Positions 1 to 12,695 of a stretch of DNA of 64,000 nucleotides are shown piece by piece. Location: positions 156,247,584 to 156,311,583 of the forward strand of contig OY720634.1 in the NCBI GenBank assembly GCA_963169105.1, read 5' to 3'. The notes below the pieces were generated by a model, which saw nothing but the letters and a program-made list of their open reading frames with translations, searched no databases and was not told the DNA's origin. The position numbers were made by a program, and so were the translations under genes. Position 1 is the stretch's first letter. Each line of letters begins with the position of its first letter. The DNA is from Ceriagrion tenellum (taxonomy: Eukaryota > Arthropoda > Insecta > Odonata > Coenagrionidae).

Positions 1-3000
1 CTGCTGGGATTTCACTCATGAAAAAGTAAACACATTTTAATACTTAACGGACATTCCAAGGTTATATCAGTAATAATTCGTAATTAAGTTTTGTCTTCGT
101 TATCTTTCACCGTCAAATCATTCAGTGAATTGATGATGGCTTAAAAGTAAACCAATTTCACGTTAGGTTGCTATTCTTTTTATAACACGAAACAATTTTT
201 CATCTTGATAGGCGATTGACATGGGTTTATGAAGTACTCGATACCAAACCATTCAATTTGGATTTTTACTCAAGTTACCCATCTTAAGAGAAAGTTATCG
301 TCGTACTCCATTTTAACAGGCGGTAAGAATCGATAATAAGGGTGTTTAAAAAGAGGTTATGCACGGTAAAGAGGAAAATGGCCGCCTCGCGGAGTTAGGT
401 CTCGCGTACAATTTGGAGGGGGCGTTGATGGAATGCGTGCATGAGTGGAGACTAAGGAGGTGGCGGAGGGAGGAGGAGGAATGTTTAAGGAAACGGGAAA
501 TGAGGAAGGAGAAAGAGTGTACAAGAGCGAGGAGAAAGAGACAAGCAGCGGTGATAAAATAAATGAACTCAATGGATGTGGAAGAAGGGGTTGGAACTGG
601 TATATTAGGAGAATCCTCTTTTACAGCCTCGGTTAGGGCGGTGGGTGGAAATATTTAGTATGCATACAGGAAGGCAAAGGTGGACATAGGGGAAAGAGGA
701 AGATGTTCGTAAAATGGCGTCTTAAAATATTTTTTAAAGTTTGTATGTAATGGGGCAGGAGAACTTGGCAGAAAGATGGAGCAGAAGGTTATTCTTCCGT
801 CGAGTGGGGGCTTTTTATTTCTTTAAGTCTACAAGATGGAAGAGAGTGGCGTCTGGGAAATGGCTGGGAGATTTCATTTGGGCGCTCTTGGGGAGTTGGG
901 GGAGGTAGTTTGAAATGGCGGAGGTGAATGTTTCTTTTTTTGCCAACTCTTCACTCGAGCAAATAGAAGCCACGGCGATGTTCTGATTGAATGTGTTGAG
1001 ATACAGCATAATGAGAGGGGACAGCCATAAAATGGGTTAATCGGACATTTTACTTTTGAGGATGGAGATAAAAACTTAGATAGCGAAATTCAGAGAATAG
1101 TAGCTACCGTGCAGTGAGCGGATCAGTTAACGAAATGTACTCCTCGCGACTTCGATCCGAATGACAGTTTCTTTCATGCAAGAAATATCAATGACTTATT
1201 GAGATTTACATTTTTTTTAAATCGTCAAACTGTTCAATACGTCATTTTAGAGGAATTTTACGTAAAGTGTAAATTCTTGGGCTATCAGGCTAGTTTATCA
1301 AGTCTTGAAATAAATATATCTATACATTTTTGAGGTGTGTCTGAACGAATGACATGTATAAGTAAAAGGCATTTAGTTTTACGAGCACGAGGAAGCATAA
1401 AAGAGTGCCTTCCGAAATGAAGTGTAGCTAGAGTTATGAGCGTTTGAAGCTGAAGTGGCTTTGCGAATGATATCAGGGAATAAATTTTCCGGGAAATGTG
1501 ATTCGTTTGGGAAAACGCACTCAGAAAAGTAAAAGCTGAAATTCCCGCGTGGTGCCTGCGTACTTACGTTCCCCTCTTGTTGCTGTACTCTAGAGTCAGC
1601 ATTTTTTCATAGAATGAAATAAAACCCAGGCAAATGTTATAAAATACAAAATATAACTTCATGAAATCATCAGTAGTTCCCTTGCTCCTATGCACTAAAA
1701 GACATTTAGGAACCTGAGGCATGTCTATTGGGTTTTTAAACTATGAAGGGAGAAAGAACAAGCTACCTGCCATGATTCATTAAAAAGTAAACAAAAGACA
1801 CGAAACTTCCCATTCAGGTGAAATATTCTCATTTTTATTATAGATCACTTGGTATACTGGAACTATATAAAGTTTCTCAGCTTCTCTGAATGGAGCTTCT
1901 TTTATGCTAGATAACTGTACTACATATAGCACCAATTTCAAGTGGAATATGTTAACCTCCGTGAGGATTGCGGGCTCACTGTACATACTATGCATATGTG
2001 ATTAGGCCATTATTTTAACCCTTTCCTTGGTACCAAGATTCATTTGTATTCTATACGTCAATATTGTCGTTAACATTCGGAGCTGGTGTTTCCTTAGTCA
2101 TTAAAGATTTTTTGAGATTTGAAGTAGCTAGCGCAATGCCTATGGTGTTATATGTTCCCTAAACGATTGTACATTACTTTTTATTGAGTCATTATAAACG
2201 CGATGTTTTTTAAAGCAACCAAAATACTATCTGTAAGAGGAAAATGAAGAGGCACTTGGTACAATCACTAGTACTTTGAGACTAAAAGGAATTTTGATAG
2301 CTCTATTCATGAATTTAGCCTCGCTTTGGGTTTTCATCATCAGATTTATTTATTTCTATAATGCTAAATATTAGTATCATTCCAATAACTACAGATCCCC
2401 TCATCGAGGAATTATCCACATCCGGTTCTTTTGTATCCCATCATTATTAGTAATAATATCCCTTTGTGGCATTTCTCTCCTCTTGCGCTGTATCTTTTCA
2501 AATCAAATTTGAAGTTATTTCTAGCAAATGAAAGAAGTTCCATGGTGATGTCGAAGTTCATTGAAATAGCAATGTTGGACATTTTTAGACAAAAAAATGC
2601 TCAGCACTGGTACAGTATGGCCGGAGACATTTACTGGCTTCGGATCATAATCTTCTTTGTTCTTGTACTAAAATGTATGGCTCATTATAGTTGCTATTAA
2701 ACTATGCTTGTGGAAACGGAAACGACACTGATAGTAACATGTTCACTTGGAATACAATAATGCAAAAATATATTATACTTCACGTTTCTAAATGGCTCTG
2801 TTAACAGTGCAATTCATCTCTAATTTTTTCCGCGCAGAGTTGAATGAGTTTAGATATGAAAAAGAAGGAAAATACTGAAAAGCGATAAACTAGGTTAACA
2901 CACTATGGAACGAAAAATAATCAGTTCCTTCAGTTGATAAAAAGGAAAGGAAAATGAAAGAAAAAGGGGTTCTAATTAAATTTTTACTTCTAAACCTTAA

Positions 3001-5388
3001 TTAATTCCTTTTGCTTTTTAGTATCATCTCTACGGTTTATGGTGAAAAACCTGGAAATCTACTTAAAAGAATCAACGCGTTATTCACTTACCTTTTATGC
3101 TTCATTAATATCATTTCCTTAGGTAAGTAAATTATAGATTTTTATTCGGAAAATCTTTCAATAATACATTGAATTGCATTATCAAAGGTTTTCTTGAGCA
3201 CTCTTTATTTAGAAAAAAAGTCGAAGCTTAGGGAGAATCAATGGCTAAATTCATTCATTTTTATCTCGGAATGTCTGCTTCCAAGATCATGACGGTGTAT
3301 TTCCTGCTCCTCCCTAGTTTGTTAGTTCCAGCAATGATAATATTTGAAAATTGAGAAAAAATACAAGCCTTTCAATTATCAAATGCCGATCAAAGGTAAA
3401 TGTATGAGGGAGGACATTAAGGCGTGGAAAAAGAGAAATATGAAAATGGACGAAGAAGTTGATCTTTTGTGGCGGTTTGAAAGTCGTGTTCCAGCGTGGG
3501 AGTTTGCATGAATCTGTTCTGTGAAAGATGAATGGACCGGGGAACTCCCTCCTTTCATGATATTCTTCTTTTACTTCAAAGGGAGGGCAACGTTTGTTGA
3601 CCTCGAACCGCCCGAATAACTATTGTTGACCCGAGGTGCTTCGTTTCACCCCGATGACCCCATTAATTAATTCTCTTACAAAAAAGTTAAAAAATAGCAT
3701 ATCGACTGACAACCCTTTCTCCCACCTACTTCTCACTCACAATCAAAAAATGGAAAGAGAAAGGAGAAAAAATATCATTAAATTATATTTTAAAAATTAC
3801 TATTACACCCTTTTCGGTGTTTTATATTGGAGGACTATGGGCAGTTTATGAAAACGCTGCAATTATCAACCTTATTCCCTATGTTTGGAATAGTGGACTT
3901 GTCGACACACAATGCCGAATGATTGTGAGCATTCGAAAGGATATAGTAAAGATATAAGGTTAATGGCCGGTTGCTAGATCATTTTGTTATGGAATCAATA
4001 GTTATAAGATCCATAAATTTATAGACGTGATAAATAATCGGGTTGCAGGAACACATCGATTAGTTACATAACTTATTTTATTACCAATAGTCAATAGCTT
4101 CAAATATTCGATCTAATCTTCTACCGCCGGAAAATATTATGAAATTTTTGCCTATGAATAATCGCTAGTGCACATAATAATCAGTCAGTAAGAGTAAAAA
4201 AAACTGGTCATTTGTCTCAAAACAACTCTTTTATCTTTTACTTAAGTCTCGAAGTGGTTCATTTCGCATCCGCCACCTTGGCTACTTATAGAACTCATAA
4301 CAATGTTCTATTAGTTATGAAACCGATAAATTTATCGAATTTTTCTGCAACATTTATTGAATGGTTGCCATGGCTAATGGGTCTCATAACTTTATAGAAT
4401 ACATGTGTCGTTCCTGCAACTGGCCAAAAGTCAATGATCAAAGAATTGATTGAAGTGTCTGCCAAGGAATAAAGTCATTGAGAAGATAACGTGCGCCACC
4501 GAAAACTATGATCATAGTTAAATTTGGCTTCTAGGTCTAGTGAGGAAAACCGGGAAGGGAAATCCTTGAGCAGGCAATGAAGGCACATTGTTGTTACTTT
4601 TTAGAGGGGAGAACGTGAAGAGACAGGATAGACGGCATCCTGATCAGAGCTGGGAACGGGTGACTATTCATGAATTCAATTTAAAGGGAAATATGAGTGA
4701 TTTCAAATCAAGTATACCGAAAGGCTCTAACTGGTATGCAGGCCATCCAATCGCATACCTAGGAAGTCTGACCAACAATAAGAGATTTTAAATCGACCTT
4801 CTCAAGAAAATGACGAGCACAAATGAAAGCGTCAGAGAATCAACGTCTATGTCTCGGTGTACAATCTGAGAGTTGGAAAGACAAGGGCTGACATCATGTC
4901 ATAATGTTGGCATACTAAGTACGATTTTCGAAATATTTTTTCACTTCTCATGTGAAAATAATTATTCGGTAGTGGCACGCCGGGGAATGGCTGGCAGCGA
5001 TGAAAGACTGCAAATAAAATATTTCACAATCGCTGAGTAAAGATAACGATAAGTGCTTAACTGCTAAAACTGAGCAAACAGTGAAAGGTGTCACCGATAA
5101 TACCGCGTATAAATATTCATCATGCACGCTCACACTTATCACCACTAGCATGAAGATATTTCACGCATTTAACACTTACGGTAGTGTCGTGGACACACGG
5201 TGACTGACATTTTTTTTGTTCCGAGAATTCCATAATTTTCCAATACCAATGATCATTATTGACGCCATAGTAGTTTTTAAAAATTTTCTTGGATGTGGAT
5301 TTCAACAGCTGCATATATTTGACCGGTATTTACCCACAATAAGGTACTTATTTATATATCAAACATTATTCACTTTTAGTGAAAATTC
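1..5388. other. AT-rich non-coding stretch, no gene recognised
   Basis: I see no recognisable protein, RNA gene or transposon domain. All open frames are under about 100 codons, have no recognisable motif and are interrupted on both strands. A purine-rich (AGG-rich) patch lies near 400-560 and a GC-richer stretch near 780-980. These are compositional only. Intron, intergenic DNA or very old repeats are all possible. Confidence 0.6.
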
Positions 5389-5460
5389 GGCCTGGACCGG
5401 GAATCGAACCACGGACCTTTGGTTTGCCAATGCGCAGACCACTACGCTATCCGGGCTTCC
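5389..5460 (-). mobile_element. tRNA-derived SINE head
   Basis: On the minus strand this stretch reads like a tRNA. There is an A box (TAGCGTAGTGG) near 5440-5451 and an exact B box (GGTTCGATTCC) near 5399-5410, with tRNA-like spacing. The putative acceptor arms pair in six of seven positions, but no proper anticodon stem with a seven-base loop can be formed, so I call a SINE promoter head rather than a working tRNA gene. Transcription would be by RNA polymerase III. The body would run leftward, below 5389, where the sequence turns AT-rich without a clear end. Confidence 0.6.
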
Positions 5461-7217
5461 TAATTCCCATGGCAATTTTGGTGGATACAAGGCAACCAGA
5501 TCTTTAAAAAAGTGATTTTAATGATCAATTATGCCACGCAATTAATTACGCTACGATTCTTCTAGTCTTCGATAAATAGAGACAATAATCAGTCCATCAG
5601 CCGGTGTGTTTATCATTCCAAATAAGCACATACCTATAGAAGTTCACATGTGTCCTTCATTGAGTATTAGTTTTGATTTTTGAATTATTCCGATATGCTC
5701 CATTAGTTCCACATACGAATTAATTTTTTCTGTGACTTCCTATGTAAAAAAAATCATCTCTGTCATTTGTGGGTTCTCCTATTTCTCTTTGTATCTCAAT
5801 CATATGCTCCTCAAAACTTCAAAAAATAAAAGCAAACTAAATATGCGAATTAAAATCGCTATTTTTACTGCTCAATTTTCTTAACAGAGATTACAGGGTC
5901 GTCATATGGGAATTTTCTTTCGGGGAATGGGGTCGATTGCACAACACTTAATTGAATTAAATCTTTATATCGGCTTTTCAATCTCAGCATATTTGTTTGG
6001 AATTTGGTTGTATTTATAGAGGAGATGGGTGGCAACTGAGGTAATTTGCGATATTGAAGTGGGAGTTTTGTATAGGAAGTATGGATATTGTGGGAGTTGA
6101 AAAGGTAAGGATGTGTTGGAGAGAGGAGAAAGACTCGGCATCAAATTAATCAACAGAAGACCCCATTAATTCATATGTGGAACTGATTGAGCATATCGGA
6201 ATAATGAAAACATTTAAACTCATACTCAATAATGGTTTTAAAGTCCACACACCCACCTCACTCTTCCGACATGGCACGCAGGTACGAGTCGGATGCCAAA
6301 TGTCTGCTACCACCGGTATTCGAACTACAACAATCGAGGCGTGCGTGCAAGTCCTCTGAATTGACTCATTCCATTTTGGTCTGTTGGTTTTATGAAATTT
6401 GGCTAATTATTTTAAAACAGTTCTGGTTCACAGAGTTCCTTCCCTCAGGAAACACTATGCGTAAAACTTGTTTAAAAATGGCGAGTGGCTTTAACCAACG
6501 GCTTATTCAAGGTGCACGAAAGTGGAGCGTTAGCTAAGAAAACATATTTTTACACAGTAATCTGATATCTCTCATGTATCAGCATGCATGAAAAATAATA
6601 AATTTTTAGATGAAGGAGAATTCTGACCCTGACCTCCATTCTGTGGAATTAACGCCTCTGATTTTCATGTCAAACTCCAATGCGGTACTTGCTTCAGAAT
6701 ATCAACAGACGCATTTGACAGTTTTCACATAAAGCGCCTCAATAATAAAAATTGATACTAGCGAAATTTGTGACATTCTTCACAGCAGTAATAATTAATG
6801 GAAAAATTGTTTTATAAACTATAGCATAAAAAAGGCCAATGACTCACGGTGATGAATAACATTGCTTGTACAAACTTTTGTGAATAAATCAGAAATTTTT
6901 GGAGATATCCAAACTAATCAGGGACCATTCCAGAGAAAAGGGTTGTGATGATAGATTCAATACAATAAAGCAATCGACCATATTGCTTTAGACGTGGAAA
7001 TAAAAAATGGCCGCCGTGGCTATGTAGAAAATTGTATTTCGCCACCAGGGTAAAATTTAACTCAGCTCTACGTAAAATCGGGTGACTTTTTCAATATCTC
7101 GCTCATATGAAAACATTCTGATAGTTTATGGGAATGTAATAAAAAAACACATGGAGGCTATGTAAATTTAAGTTATTTTCATGGACAACTATAAAAATCA
7201 ACCTATTAACTCCTAAC
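5461..7217. other. Non-coding, AT-rich, nothing identified
   Basis: No recognisable coding region. Around 6315-6335 the minus strand contains a weak B-box-like string (AGTTCGAATACC) without a convincing A box. The rest is AT-rich sequence with no repeat structure I could see. Confidence 0.55.
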
Positions 7218-7816
7218 TTAACATAATCGACCTATTAACTTCTTTCTCGCCATTGCCCGTCATCAAATTCCTTCCCTCAGAAATTGTACACAAGAACTTA
7301 TCACGTCTTAACTTGGAATCCCCCACCTCTCTCTCCGTCATGTGCTCTCTGACATGAAATTACTTCATTGCATCTGGAGGTGCTCTCTCCGCACCAAAAT
7401 CCTTCTTCCTGTCTTCCCAATTCATGTTCCTCCCCGTATCACACGCAATAGCTGTCTTATTAACATCCCAAAATTTCGTCTTTCAATATCCCAGCGTTCC
7501 CTATTCTACCGCATTCCAAAAACGTTCAACTCCCTGGCTTCGTATTCACCCTCCCTGGACCTCTTCTCGTCACCCTCCGCTTTCAGATCCTTCCTGACTA
7601 ACCAGGTCTGCAAATTAGTCCCATCTCCCCTGTCAACATATCGCTAAGTCCCGGTCCACTTTCTCATGTTCTTCTGTATCTATTCTATTTTCTGTTATTA
7701 TGTCTGATATTACTTTATACTTTGTTAATGCTTATAATTTATGTGTTTGATAGTCATCCAATGTTAAAAGCTTGTGTGCCGTTTTTGGGAATTTTTCAAA
7801 TAAATAAATAAATAAA
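7218..7816 (+). mobile_element. 3' end of a non-LTR retrotransposon (LINE), (AAAT)n-tailed
   Basis: The frame from about 7222 to 7647 encodes the C-terminal tail that follows the reverse transcriptase in CR1/L2/Jockey-type LINEs, including LFYRIPKTFNSLA close to the end; such elements normally carry a motif of the form R-S-F-x-R-x-x-x-x-W/F-N-S-L here. A stop follows at about 7645, then a short 3' UTR and a tail of AAAT repeats at 7797-7816, typical of a retroposed 3' end. It is 5'-truncated: no polymerase domain remains. The same protein tail and the same kind of tail occur on the minus strand at 61874-62560 (shared FFLAI, SLRT and SLDLFSS strings), so these are two copies of one family. Frameshifts are present near 7330. 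The exact clade is uncertain. Confidence 0.75.
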
Positions 7817-7920
7817 ATTAAAAGTTTGTTCATTCCATTTAAATTAATTAGTATCTCCGGATTAAGATATTGAGTGCCAGAGAAAGAGATTGGACGACAG
7901 AAGAGTATAAATAATGAATC
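7817..7920. other. Short non-coding spacer after the LINE tail
   Basis: AT-rich sequence between the LINE tail and the GC-richer island; nothing recognised. Confidence 0.5.
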
Positions 7921-7928
7921 ATTTTAGC

Positions 7929-8420
7929 TCACGATTTTGTAATTGCAATAAAATTTAGTAATTTTCTCCCCGACGCGACGGTTCGGCCATGAACACTACC
8001 TGTTAGTTCTCGGTATAGTGAGCTCAGGTTAGCACTTTCTATTCTTTTCCTTTCGTGGTGACACCCGTTCTTTTCCTCCCGCTCTGTTCTCTCCCTCTTA
8101 AACGTCTTCTCCTCCCATCTCCTCCCGCCGTCCTCAATTATCTCTGAACGCCCCCGCGTGACCCCAGGCATGCGACCTCGCTCAGTGGAACTCCCTCTGG
8201 AACAAAAGACGAAGTGTGTGCGTTCAATTGTTTCGGCGGCGACGAATAGTCGCGGCGCGCCCAATTAGCCAGCGCCACGTGTTACGAGAAGAGAGGAGCA
8301 CGACGAATGGAGTGCCGAAGACGAGACGACCAGAATCGAATGAGATTTCACAGCGTTGAAACGTGAGCAAACTCTAGAGTAATGCTCTCGTCTAGTTTCT
8401 GTCTCAGGCGTCATTGTTTT
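7929..8420. promoter_or_regulatory. CpG-richer island, possible promoter or first exon
   Basis: This stretch is clearly richer in G+C and CpG than its surroundings (for example GGCGGCGACG and GCGGCGCGCCC near 8235-8262). A 111-codon minus-strand frame lies inside it, but its product has no motif I know and looks low-complexity. In AT-rich invertebrate genomes such islands often mark a promoter or 5' exon, but a decayed repeat would look the same. No TATA or initiator element can be assigned with confidence. Tentative. Confidence 0.2.
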
Positions 8421-10439
8421 GGTAAGAGTGCTGGTGTGCAAATATGTAGACAGTTATAATGCCCGATTTACTACTTCTGCTAGTGACTGAAAATATACTT
8501 GACGTTCGTGTGATTACAGTGCAACTTCCTCTACATTAAACGCCATGGAGCTGGTGCATGGTATGCACAATTGATGATTTTTCTTTCTGAACAGCGATGA
8601 ATAATGTAGACCCGTAAACCGGGGTAAAGTCGGTACAGTTTTTCTTTTAGTTTTAGTGTACCAACGTTTTCCGTTGAAAACTCGCAGACAATGGCTTCTA
8701 TTTCAATTTCACAAAAGTTTCATGCTTTAACACCAGTTCTGTGTTCTAAGACTGAATTCTGTGTTCTTGGGAAACATCTTACCAACCCTCTGCACTTATT
8801 AAACTTTCCATAACCGAATGTAGGCCATTTTTCAAAACCACAGCTATCTTCATTGAATCTTTTGGTGGCGAACGCCTCGTCGAGATTTTTTGGAGGATAA
8901 TAACTTTTCCTCCTACCATAGGCATAATTAGAGTATTTTTATGAGGACAGAGATTACCAAGGGGTCCATATAGTCCGCAGAATAATAGCCAGTATTGATT
9001 ATTTTCCTTTCATATTATTTTAAACCATTTTAATGTAATAACTCCATTGAGTTATACTACGAAGAGTAAAAAATGTCGCTGTTAACTTTAAATTTCCAAG
9101 GATATAATGCTTGGAAAATTTTTCCGTTCAAAATATTTGGGGAAGCACCCCTTGCCACCCTCGAATTAGTTACGCTTATGCCTTTGGTCTTCAGGTTTTC
9201 TTGGTAAGCTCGTGAGATCCAGAAAAATATTAACTAGAACGACAAAAACATGAGATAAACAAAAATTTTGATGCACCATATCTAGCCCACTGATTACACC
9301 CTTTAAATATTTTAGAAAAAACATTTTTAATTCTTAAGCATATATTTCGTGTTCTCAATGCATTATTATATTTAAAATATTTTCCTGAGCTATTGTTTAT
9401 CCTTGTTTGGATATAATATGAATCAGGATGGCAGAATGACTGAGGTTCGGCGATGTTGTAGTGACAGCGTGATAACACTGAAGGCAAATCTAATGTAAGC
9501 AACTGTAGCTGAAACTCGGAACCGCGATTAAAGCACTATCTGGTTTTGCCAACTAGTGTCTAGTACATGAACCAACCAAAGTCGTCCTCCTACTTCCGTT
9601 AGTCCACCTATTCCTTCTAGATTCGAAATTTTCGTGTCTGTGCTATATGTTGTTTACCGAAATTTCCACGAGAAAAAAATCAGCACGGACTGGAAAGTAA
9701 GCGAAGAAAAATTAGCTTTCTGTGCAAGGGTCTAAACCAAGGAAGCCGGCTTAGTGCGTCGGTTCGCAAAATGGCCGTGCAAAGGTCTCAAGTCTTAATT
9801 CCAATCCAAGTTGATTTTTTTGGCAATTTCTTCATGCGTACAACTGGATTGAAAAATGTATAACCTGCAATTTTTGTCACAGTAGTACATGATTACCATA
9901 TTTGGTAGTAAATAGTGCCATATGAAAAAGTTTTATCATATTCATCACCTGCTCTGAACTAACATAAAGTGCACCTCTAAATCGGATGGTCTACCGTGAC
10001 TTAGGGGTGACGCGAATGGATAAAAAGGTATATTAAGTTAGATCGATTTTAGATGACAAGAGGCATGTAGATATTACACCAGTCTTTAAATGCCCTTTAA
10101 CTAGGGCAGACAGTATGAACGGTGGATAGATAGGTATGACAATGCCGTCTTACAGTACACCTTTCACGTAATTGATATGTGGCAACCCCGTCCACCGTTG
10201 CGCTTCCACACCGCCCACGCGCCAGCGAAACAAGCAGCGTTCTTGCTTCCTGCCTGGGCGATCGGCGCGGTGGCTCAGGGCTAGTGCGCTCGCCTGTCTC
10301 GATAATCCAATCGTGCCGACCGGATTATCAAGATATCCTCACCGCCACTTCCGGCAAGTGTCCATGCTATCTCCAGGCCCCGGACATCACCACCTTGGAA
10401 CGCCATTTCGACACCCTTGAGCTGGAGTCGTTTCGTTAA
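8421..10439. other. Non-coding stretch, nothing firmly identified
   Basis: AT-rich and without recognisable genes up to about 10170. From 10172 composition becomes GC-rich and merges into the gypsy remnant. Around 10265-10295 a tRNA A-box-like string (TGGCTCAGGGCTAGTGCG) occurs without a matching B box. A similar A-box-like string with a poor B box lies at about 9748-9805. Both could be decayed SINEs but were not called. Confidence 0.45.
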
Positions 10440-11758
10440 ACTACACCTGGAGACAGACCGCCGTCGCTCACGCAGCAGAGACCGTTCCCGCCGACGCACC
10501 TCTAGCCCCACCGAGGCTACACCGTCGCCTGTAAATCCAAGCGTCTGCTACTACCACCACCGCTTTTGAGACAGGGCACGGAAGTGAACAGCAACCTGCT
10601 CTCGAGCTCCGGTAGACGCCAACGGCGGCCACGGCCTGCCACTCAGAGAGTCGCCGCCTTTACATCACGGACAAGCATTCCCGTCGACACCGGTTCCGAT
10701 GTCTCCGTCTATCCAGCCAGGTTTTTCCTCGACACCCGTACTCCTACAAACTACTGTCGTATATTTGCGTCTTCACGAGGGATATTTGCGACAATTGAAT
10801 CGCCCAGCTAGTCCAGTGGCTGCCTCGCGAGTAAATGGGAGCTTGAATTAGGAGGGTATTGGAATGGGAAGGAGTCGGGTATGAGTTCAACGGCGGCCCG
10901 ATTTTAACCCCAGACTATAGTACGGGAGAAAACAGAGTTTACAACAATTATAACCTTAGCGCCACCAGACGCTACCACCAGAGGGCCTAGCCCAACTATT
11001 CTGTGTGATCGTGAGTCCCCGACTGCCTTTTCCATGTTGACTTGTCCTTAGCCCTCACTATCACACTGCTTGATAATAGGAGGGATGTACCTCCCACCGG
11101 ATCATGGTCCACAGCGGGCATACAGCGGTCACTCGGCTTCCCAAACCCACGCTATCACTAGTCCATAGTCCACAGTGGTTGCCCAACCTCACTTTATCTC
11201 TAGTCCATGGCCCACAGCGCTCCCACGGTGCCTAGATACATGCAATCACCAGTTTACCATACACTGTGGGCACACGGTTGCAAAGATAAAACACTACGAC
11301 CTGTCTGCAGACAACGACATCTTTATCCGGACTTATGGGCAGATCCCACTCCGACTCAATCTTGGTTTACGTCGCGACTTCGACTGGCCTTTCATTGTCG
11401 CTTAAGTACCCAAACCAATCGACGGAGTGGATTTCCTTGCCCATTTAAATCTTCTTCCGGACATCAACAAAGTGCAACTCATCGATAAAATCTCGGGCTC
11501 ATTCATCACCGGACATCGCGCTTCTTCAACTCAGGGCAGTTTACGAGCAATCATAGGTACGGAACTCCTGTACGGAGAACAACTACGTCTTCCAGGCGAT
11601 TTCTTCAGCGACACTCCTCCGAGCTTCAACACCGAAGACCTCGTCTCACGGCTTCGCACTCAAATGACCAACCAACGACCTACACCTGCGTCTCGTCACT
11701 ACAGTCATCGGCCAGTCTTTGGACACCGGTCGGACGCCAGTCGGACACCAGTTGTATA
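10440..11758 (+). mobile_element. Internally deleted Ty3/gypsy-like LTR retrotransposon remnant
   Basis: Pieces of a gypsy polyprotein occur in the right order but in shifting frames. First comes a Gag-end, zinc-knuckle-like region near 10540-10620 (CYYHHRF, later CSR). Next is a retropepsin with V-DTGSDVSVYP near 10680-10710. Then comes the protease-to-RT connector near 11290-11500 (YGQIP, LGLRRDFDWPFIVA, DFLAHLNLLPDI). Last is the integrase C-terminal region near 11545-11750 (ELLYGEQLRLPGDFF, RPTPASRH). RT, RNase H and the integrase catalytic core are missing, with a junction near 11535. No LTRs are visible. Sequence homology stops abruptly at about 11758, where a LINE begins. The copy is dead. 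Confidence 0.75.
10566..10811 (+). pseudogene. Gypsy retropepsin fragment
   Basis: This 81-codon frame carries the aspartic protease active-site string DTGSDVS followed by VYP, the hallmark of retropepsins that cleave the Gag-Pol polyprotein in gypsy particles. The upstream basic stretch (RRQRRPRP) is in the position of the Gag end, but the zinc-knuckle residues are read in another frame, so there is a frameshift of one base between them. The frame stops at 10811, well before a complete protease of about 100 residues. Part of the defective element at 10440-11758. Confidence 0.65.
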
Positions 11759-11759
11759 A
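11175..11759 (+). pseudogene. Gypsy Pol remnant: protease-RT connector fused to integrase C-terminus
   Basis: Two overlapping frames (11175-11405 and 11427-11759), separated by a frameshift near 11405, together read through the connector that normally links protease to reverse transcriptase (LGLRRDFDWPFIVA, then DFLAHLNLLPDINK and LIDKISGS). After residues SSTQG the text jumps to the integrase C-terminal region (GTELLYGEQLRLPG, then RPTPASRHYSHRPVF). About 2-3 kb of a normal element (RT, RNase H, most of integrase) is absent at the jump near 11535. The last frame ends at the LINE boundary. This is a deletion derivative with no possible activity. Confidence 0.7.
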
Positions 11760-12133
11760 AAATGTAAAAGATGAGGTGTAGGAGGTGAAATGGTGAAGTG
11801 TATTATGTGCGTGTATTGATTGGAGCTCAGATTTTATTGTGGTCGCCTATTGTGTGTGTCAAGAACGAGTTCTTATACCTGTTTGCCAATGTATCTCTCA
11901 TAATTTATCGCCTCTGTTTCCACCTTGAGATGCAGTGTTGCGTCATGATAATATTGTATGTGCCACTGAAAAACACACCAAATTTCTCAAGCAAGCTAAG
12001 CTTAGCGTGTAGCCTTCGAGTCTCCAGGGGCTCTCACCTTAATCCCTCTAAAAGTTTTGAGACAATATGTGTTCGCTTGGAGCACTTTTTAACGAAGCGC
12101 GCCGCTTTTCTTTGTATCATTTTAATTTTATGG

Positions 12134-12403
12134 TTAAATCTTTATATCTAGGCTCCCAAATGCTCGCGGCATAATCGAGGTGTGGACATCTGAAATTAAA
12201 GTAATTCCAAGATATTTAACTTGATGCGTAGATTTTATGTTTGCTCCACCCACAGTATAGGTATGGCATTTGTATGATGACTTTCGCAGGAAGTGAACTG
12301 TGGTGCAATTGCTGATATTAAATTCAAGCCCCCACTCCTGGCACCACAAATGAACTTTGTTAAGGTCAGATGACATTCCTTCCCAGTCCGCCTCTTCGTT
12401 CAT
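12134..12403 (-). pseudogene. LINE reverse transcriptase fragment (post-ADD thumb region)
   Basis: This 89-codon frame encodes the segment just after the catalytic ADD box of a LINE polymerase: a helix (LNKVHLWCQEWGLEFNISN) and the conserved VKYLGITL. The ADD itself is upstream in the same direction at about 12440-12410. The last residues come from a downstream part of the protein, showing an internal deletion. It belongs to the element at 11759-12925. Confidence 0.7.
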
Positions 12404-12695
12404 TTCACGGTAGATAACTGTATCGTCTGCAAATAATCTTAATTTGCTGCTAGCCCGCGAACTTAGGTCATTAATGTAAATAATGAATTAAAGAGGACCA
12501 ATCACGCTTCCTTGTGGAACACTGGATGTGACTTCGACCAAATCAGAGCTAAAACCATCAATTACTACTTTTTGTGCCTACTGCTATTTTTGTGCCTACC
12601 GCATGATTGCTATTTATATATGAGTTTTTTTGTGAGGAACCTCATCAAATGTCTTTCTTAAATCAAGGAATATCACGTTAACTTGCTTTATCAAT

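Noticed and set aside
5389..5460. Functional tRNA gene
   Set aside because: Promoter boxes are good but the anticodon stem cannot form with a seven-base loop and acceptor pairing is imperfect.
6300..6352. B-box-like string on the minus strand
   Set aside because: No A box upstream and no second copy in the window.
9748..9805. Possible SINE head
   Set aside because: A-box-like string only; the would-be B box (CAAGTCTTAATTCC) is too poor and no body repeat was found.
10265..10330. tRNA-like A box followed by possible cloverleaf
   Set aside because: No B box at the right distance and no pairing arms; it lies beside the gypsy remnant.
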